In this document: one piece after another, positions 38,989 to 41,077 of the stretch
How positions within the stretch are numbered: position 1 is the stretch's first letter
Layout: each line of letters begins with the position of its first letter
NCBI RefSeq assembly: GCF_051958935.1
Contig: NZ_JBQCFP010000104.1
Span: 1-41,077, forward strand
Reading direction: 5' to 3'
Length of the DNA stretch: 41,077 bases
From: Dokdonella_A sp051958935
Lineage (GTDB): Bacteria; Pseudomonadota; Gammaproteobacteria; Xanthomonadales; Rhodanobacteraceae
Position numbers and translations under genes: made by a program
The notes under the pieces: model-generated
The model's database searches: none
Seen by the model: only the letters and a program-made list of their open reading frames with translations
What the model was told of the DNA's origin: nothing

Positions 38989-39426
38989 GTGTTCGAGCAC
39001 ATCCTCATTCCGACCGACGGCTCGAAACTGTCGCAGAAGGCCGTGCGCAAGGGACTGCGCTTCGCGCACGCATTGAAGTCGCGCGTGACGGTGTTCCATG
39101 CGATCCCGAGGTTCCACGCGAGCGACGTGATGATGGGCCTGCTCGGCATCGGTCGCGGCGACTACGCGAAGGCGGCGCAGGCGTACGCGAACCGGCGCCT
39201 CGGCTTCGTGCAGAAGGCAGCGCGCGCGCTCGACGTACCGTGCAATACGCGCCATGTGACGACCGACGACCCGGCCGGCGCGATCATCGACGCCGCGAGG
39301 GCGAACGGTTGCGACCTGATCCTGATGGCGTCGCATGGACGGCGCGGCCTTGATGCGCTGTTGCTCGCCAGCGAAACGCAGAAGGTGCTCACGCACAGCA
39401 CGGTTCCGGTACTCGTGTACCGGTGA
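38989..39426 (+). CDS. universal stress protein (second of tandem pair)
   Basis: This 145-residue protein is the same length as the first copy and shares its start (MFEHILIPTDGS) and its end (SETQKVLTHSTVPVLVYR). The pair therefore arose by tandem duplication. The start is GTG at 38989. In the nucleotide loop the GS of the first copy is AS here (ASHGRRGLDALLLASE), so ATP binding may be weaker or lost. The two may form a heterodimer. Confidence 0.92.
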   Translation: MFEHILIPTDGSKLSQKAVRKGLRFAHALKSRVTVFHAIPRFHASDVMMGLLGIGRGDYAKAAQAYANRRLGFVQKAARALDVPCNTRHVTTDDPAGAIIDAARANGCDLILMASHGRRGLDALLLASETQKVLTHSTVPVLVYR

Positions 39427-39519
39427 GTGCTCGCGCAGATTGCGAGAAGCGCGATGGTTGCCGGCAGCGGCGATACCCTGGGTAATTACAATTTAACGAC
39501 TGTGCCGGCTGGCGGTCGA

Positions 39520-39548
39520 TGGAGTCGCGCATGTGCGACTGCTACGCT
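39520..39548 (+). promoter_or_regulatory. promoter of the L,D-transpeptidase with a palindrome in the spacer
   Basis: TGGAGT (39520-39525) and TACGCT (39543-39548) are 17 bases apart, and TACGCT ends six bases before the ATG. Between them GTCGC (39524-39528) and GCGAC (39535-39539) form an inverted repeat, a possible operator. A second small palindrome, TACCC-T-GGGTA, lies at 39474-39484. Confidence 0.4.
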
Positions 39549-39554
39549 TGCGTC

Positions 39555-40307
39555 ATGACGTTCATGGTGAAATCCAGGCAGAGTCTTCTCGTCGCGGCCT
39601 CGCTTGCTGCCACGCTCTTTCACGGAGCCTCGAGTGCAGCGCGACTCGAAACAGTCCGCGGGGACGCGGACATCGCGGAGGCGGCGACCGCGCTTTGGCA
39701 TGCCGCGCCGGCGGCCAATCCACGTGTTCTCGAAATGGCGACCAGTGCGTTGGCGTGCCGCAACAGGCAGGCAGACGAGGTCGACCGCATCCTCGCAATC
39801 ATCGACTACTCGCGCCCATCGACCGAGCGGAGGTTGTGGGTGTTCGACGTCACTACGCGGCATCTCCTGTTCGAGGAACATGTCGCGCACGGCCGCAACA
39901 GTGGAGGGGATCTCGCCGAGCACTTTTCCAACACGCCTGGCAGTCTTGAATCGAGCATTGGCGTGTTCGAGAACGCGGGCAGCTATTCGGGCCGCAATGG
40001 CTATTCCTTGCGACTGCGCGGTCTCGAGCCGGGGTTCAACGATCAGGCGATGGAGCGCGCGATCGTCATCCATGGCGCGGACTACGTGAATGACGGGATC
40101 ATTCGCGCCCAGGGACGCTTGGGCAGGAGTTTCGGCTGCCCGGCGGTGCGCCCCGCCATCGCTCGTGCCCTCATCGATACGATGAACAAGGGCTCGTTCC
40201 TTTTTGCGTACTATCCCGACCCGGCTTGGCTGACGAAGTCGCAGTATCTCGGCGACTGCAGCCCCGTTGGTCGCGCGTTGCCGTCGTCGCCCGGGCCATC
40301 GGGCTAG
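39555..40307 (+). CDS. murein L,D-transpeptidase (YkuD_2 family)
   Basis: This 250-residue secreted protein has a signal peptide (MTFMVKSRQSLLVAASLAATLFHGASSA) and the YkuD_2 core: VIHGADYVND with His173, then GRSFGCPAVRP with Cys195. These are the His-Cys pair of L,D-transpeptidases, which make 3-3 cross-links or anchor proteins on peptidoglycan, acting in the periplasm. The ATG at 39555 is chosen over 39519 because it gives a clean signal peptide and fits the TACGCT box six bases away. Confidence 0.85.
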   Translation: MTFMVKSRQSLLVAASLAATLFHGASSAARLETVRGDADIAEAATALWHAAPAANPRVLEMATSALACRNRQADEVDRILAIIDYSRPSTERRLWVFDVTTRHLLFEEHVAHGRNSGGDLAEHFSNTPGSLESSIGVFENAGSYSGRNGYSLRLRGLEPGFNDQAMERAIVIHGADYVNDGIIRAQGRLGRSFGCPAVRPAIARALIDTMNKGSFLFAYYPDPAWLTKSQYLGDCSPVGRALPSSPGPSG

Positions 40308-40370
40308 ACGCATCCGGCCGCGCCGAGGCACGAGGACGCGCTCGAACGGAAGGTGCATCGTCCGAGCCGA

Positions 40371-40400
40371 GGCGGGCACCCGTCATGATGGATGCCCGCC
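40371..40400. terminator. hairpin between convergent genes
   Basis: GGCGGGCA (40371-40378) and TGCCCGCC (40393-40400) pair around CCCGTCATGATGGA, whose own centre TCATGA is palindromic. It lies between the convergent L,D-transpeptidase and DUF2238 genes and could end both transcripts. No T-run is present. The rest of the 176-base gap shows nothing. Confidence 0.5.
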
Positions 40401-40483
40401 CCAGCGCTAGGGATCGCCATCGTGCGCGTCGGGATGGGCACGCGACGATATCGTCATGTACGCTGCTGAGCGCGCGGCGCGGA

Positions 40484-41077
40484 TCACGCCACCGGGCGGC
40501 TGCCACGGCGGTCCCGTGGTGCGCGCGGTCTGCGCCACGCGCGCACCGATTGCGCGATGAGGGCACCCAGCAGCGCCAGGGCCATGTCCCACTGCGCGTC
40601 CCAGTTGTCTCCCTGCGTGCCTAGATACGCTTCGCCCAGGTCGCCTCCGAACAGGAGCGCCGCGGCCCATTCGATCAGTTCGAAGATCGCGGAGGAAGCT
40701 TCGATGACGAGAACAGGCAGCACGAACGCCCATGCGCCACGCATGCGCACGCGTGCGTTCAACACTTCCGCCGTGGCCGGCAGCAGAAGCAGGCCGAACA
40801 GGAAGTGGACGAGGCGATCGAAGTGGTTGCGGTGGAAGCCGAGCAGTTCATTCAACGAGTGCCCGCACAGCGCGCGGAGCGTCCCGTCGTAGGGAACCAT
40901 CGAATACGTGTAGTGGGCCCCGATCTCGTGGGCGCAGAGAAACACGAAGAGACAGCTATAAGCGGCATGCGACAGTCGCAAACGGGACGCGCCGGCGACG
41001 AGCAGTGGCAGCGCGAGAAGGACCAGCACGTTCTCCAGCAGCCAGTCCTGGCGGTACCAAGGGCGCCAGGCGAGGGC
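40484..41077 (-). CDS. DUF2238 (YjdF-like) membrane protein, 5' end outside the window
   Basis: The frame is open to the right edge, so the N-terminus is missing. The first visible residues are RQDWLLENVLVLLALPLL, and about five hydrophobic helices follow. HEIGAHYTYSMVPYD, NHFDRLVHFLFGLLL, FELIEWAAALLFGGDLGEAYLGTQGDNWDAQWDM are conserved features of DUF2238, the E. coli YjdF family, of unknown function. The GTG at 41029 is not the true start because the family extends upstream of it. Confidence 0.88.
   Translation of the reverse strand, partial: ALAWRPWYRQDWLLENVLVLLALPLLVAGASRLRLSHAAYSCLFVFLCAHEIGAHYTYSMVPYDGTLRALCGHSLNELLGFHRNHFDRLVHFLFGLLLLPATAEVLNARVRMRGAWAFVLPVLVIEASSAIFELIEWAAALLFGGDLGEAYLGTQGDNWDAQWDMALALLGALIAQSVRAWRRPRAPRDRRGSRPVA

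Overview
The window is about 41 kb of gene-dense, high-GC chromosomal DNA from a gammaproteobacterium. The run ndk-rlmN-pilF-rodZ-yfgM-bamB-der, the rhodanese-MoeB fusion and the frequent TANNNT boxes beside start codons suggest the order Lysobacterales (Xanthomonadales), perhaps near Rhodanobacteraceae such as Dokdonella or Tahibacter. That placement is inference from gene order and protein style. No rRNA, tRNA, CRISPR array, prophage or insertion sequence was recognised, and no gene-free stretch exceeds about 220 bases.

Layout. 1-2400: the tail of a PLP-dependent Cys/Met enzyme, a membrane protein, a CpeT-like lipoprotein, CsaA and a startless ORF. 2414-6878 (minus): thiolase, a FadB-like multifunctional protein and a TetR regulator with a 16-bp palindrome at its own start, forming a fatty-acid beta-oxidation locus. 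7096-14224 (plus): ndk, rlmN, pilF, rodZ, yfgM, bamB and der, a housekeeping block for nucleotides, RNA modification, type IV pili, cell shape and outer-membrane assembly. 14241-17207: mobA-moeA-moeB for molybdenum cofactor. 17246-18474: a DUF1244 gene and folD. 18512-22171: a four-gene TRAP transporter with a TatT lipoprotein.

22135-28388 is a signalling island. Two large paralogous Hanks-type Ser/Thr kinases with C-terminal TPR regions lie on the minus strand, divergent from an ECF-like sigma factor of the TIGR02999 type. The sigma factor lacks the usual acidic patch in region 2.2. A delta-60-repeat secreted protein follows tail-to-tail. This is the most interesting system in the window.

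29844-34848: truC, guaB, a secreted protein, guaA and tadA (GMP synthesis and tRNA modification). 34854-36328: DUF488 and DUF2945 genes on minus, then a possible leader peptide and an Fe-S-type uracil-DNA glycosylase on plus. 36466-39426: a CPBP protease divergent from a LysR regulator, then two tandem universal stress proteins behind an ANR/FNR-like box. 39555-40307: a YkuD_2 L,D-transpeptidase. The window ends inside a DUF2238 (YjdF-like) membrane protein on minus.

Several genes (761, 29844, 30696, 35667, 39555) have a -10-like hexamer five or six bases before the ATG, which suggests leaderless transcripts.
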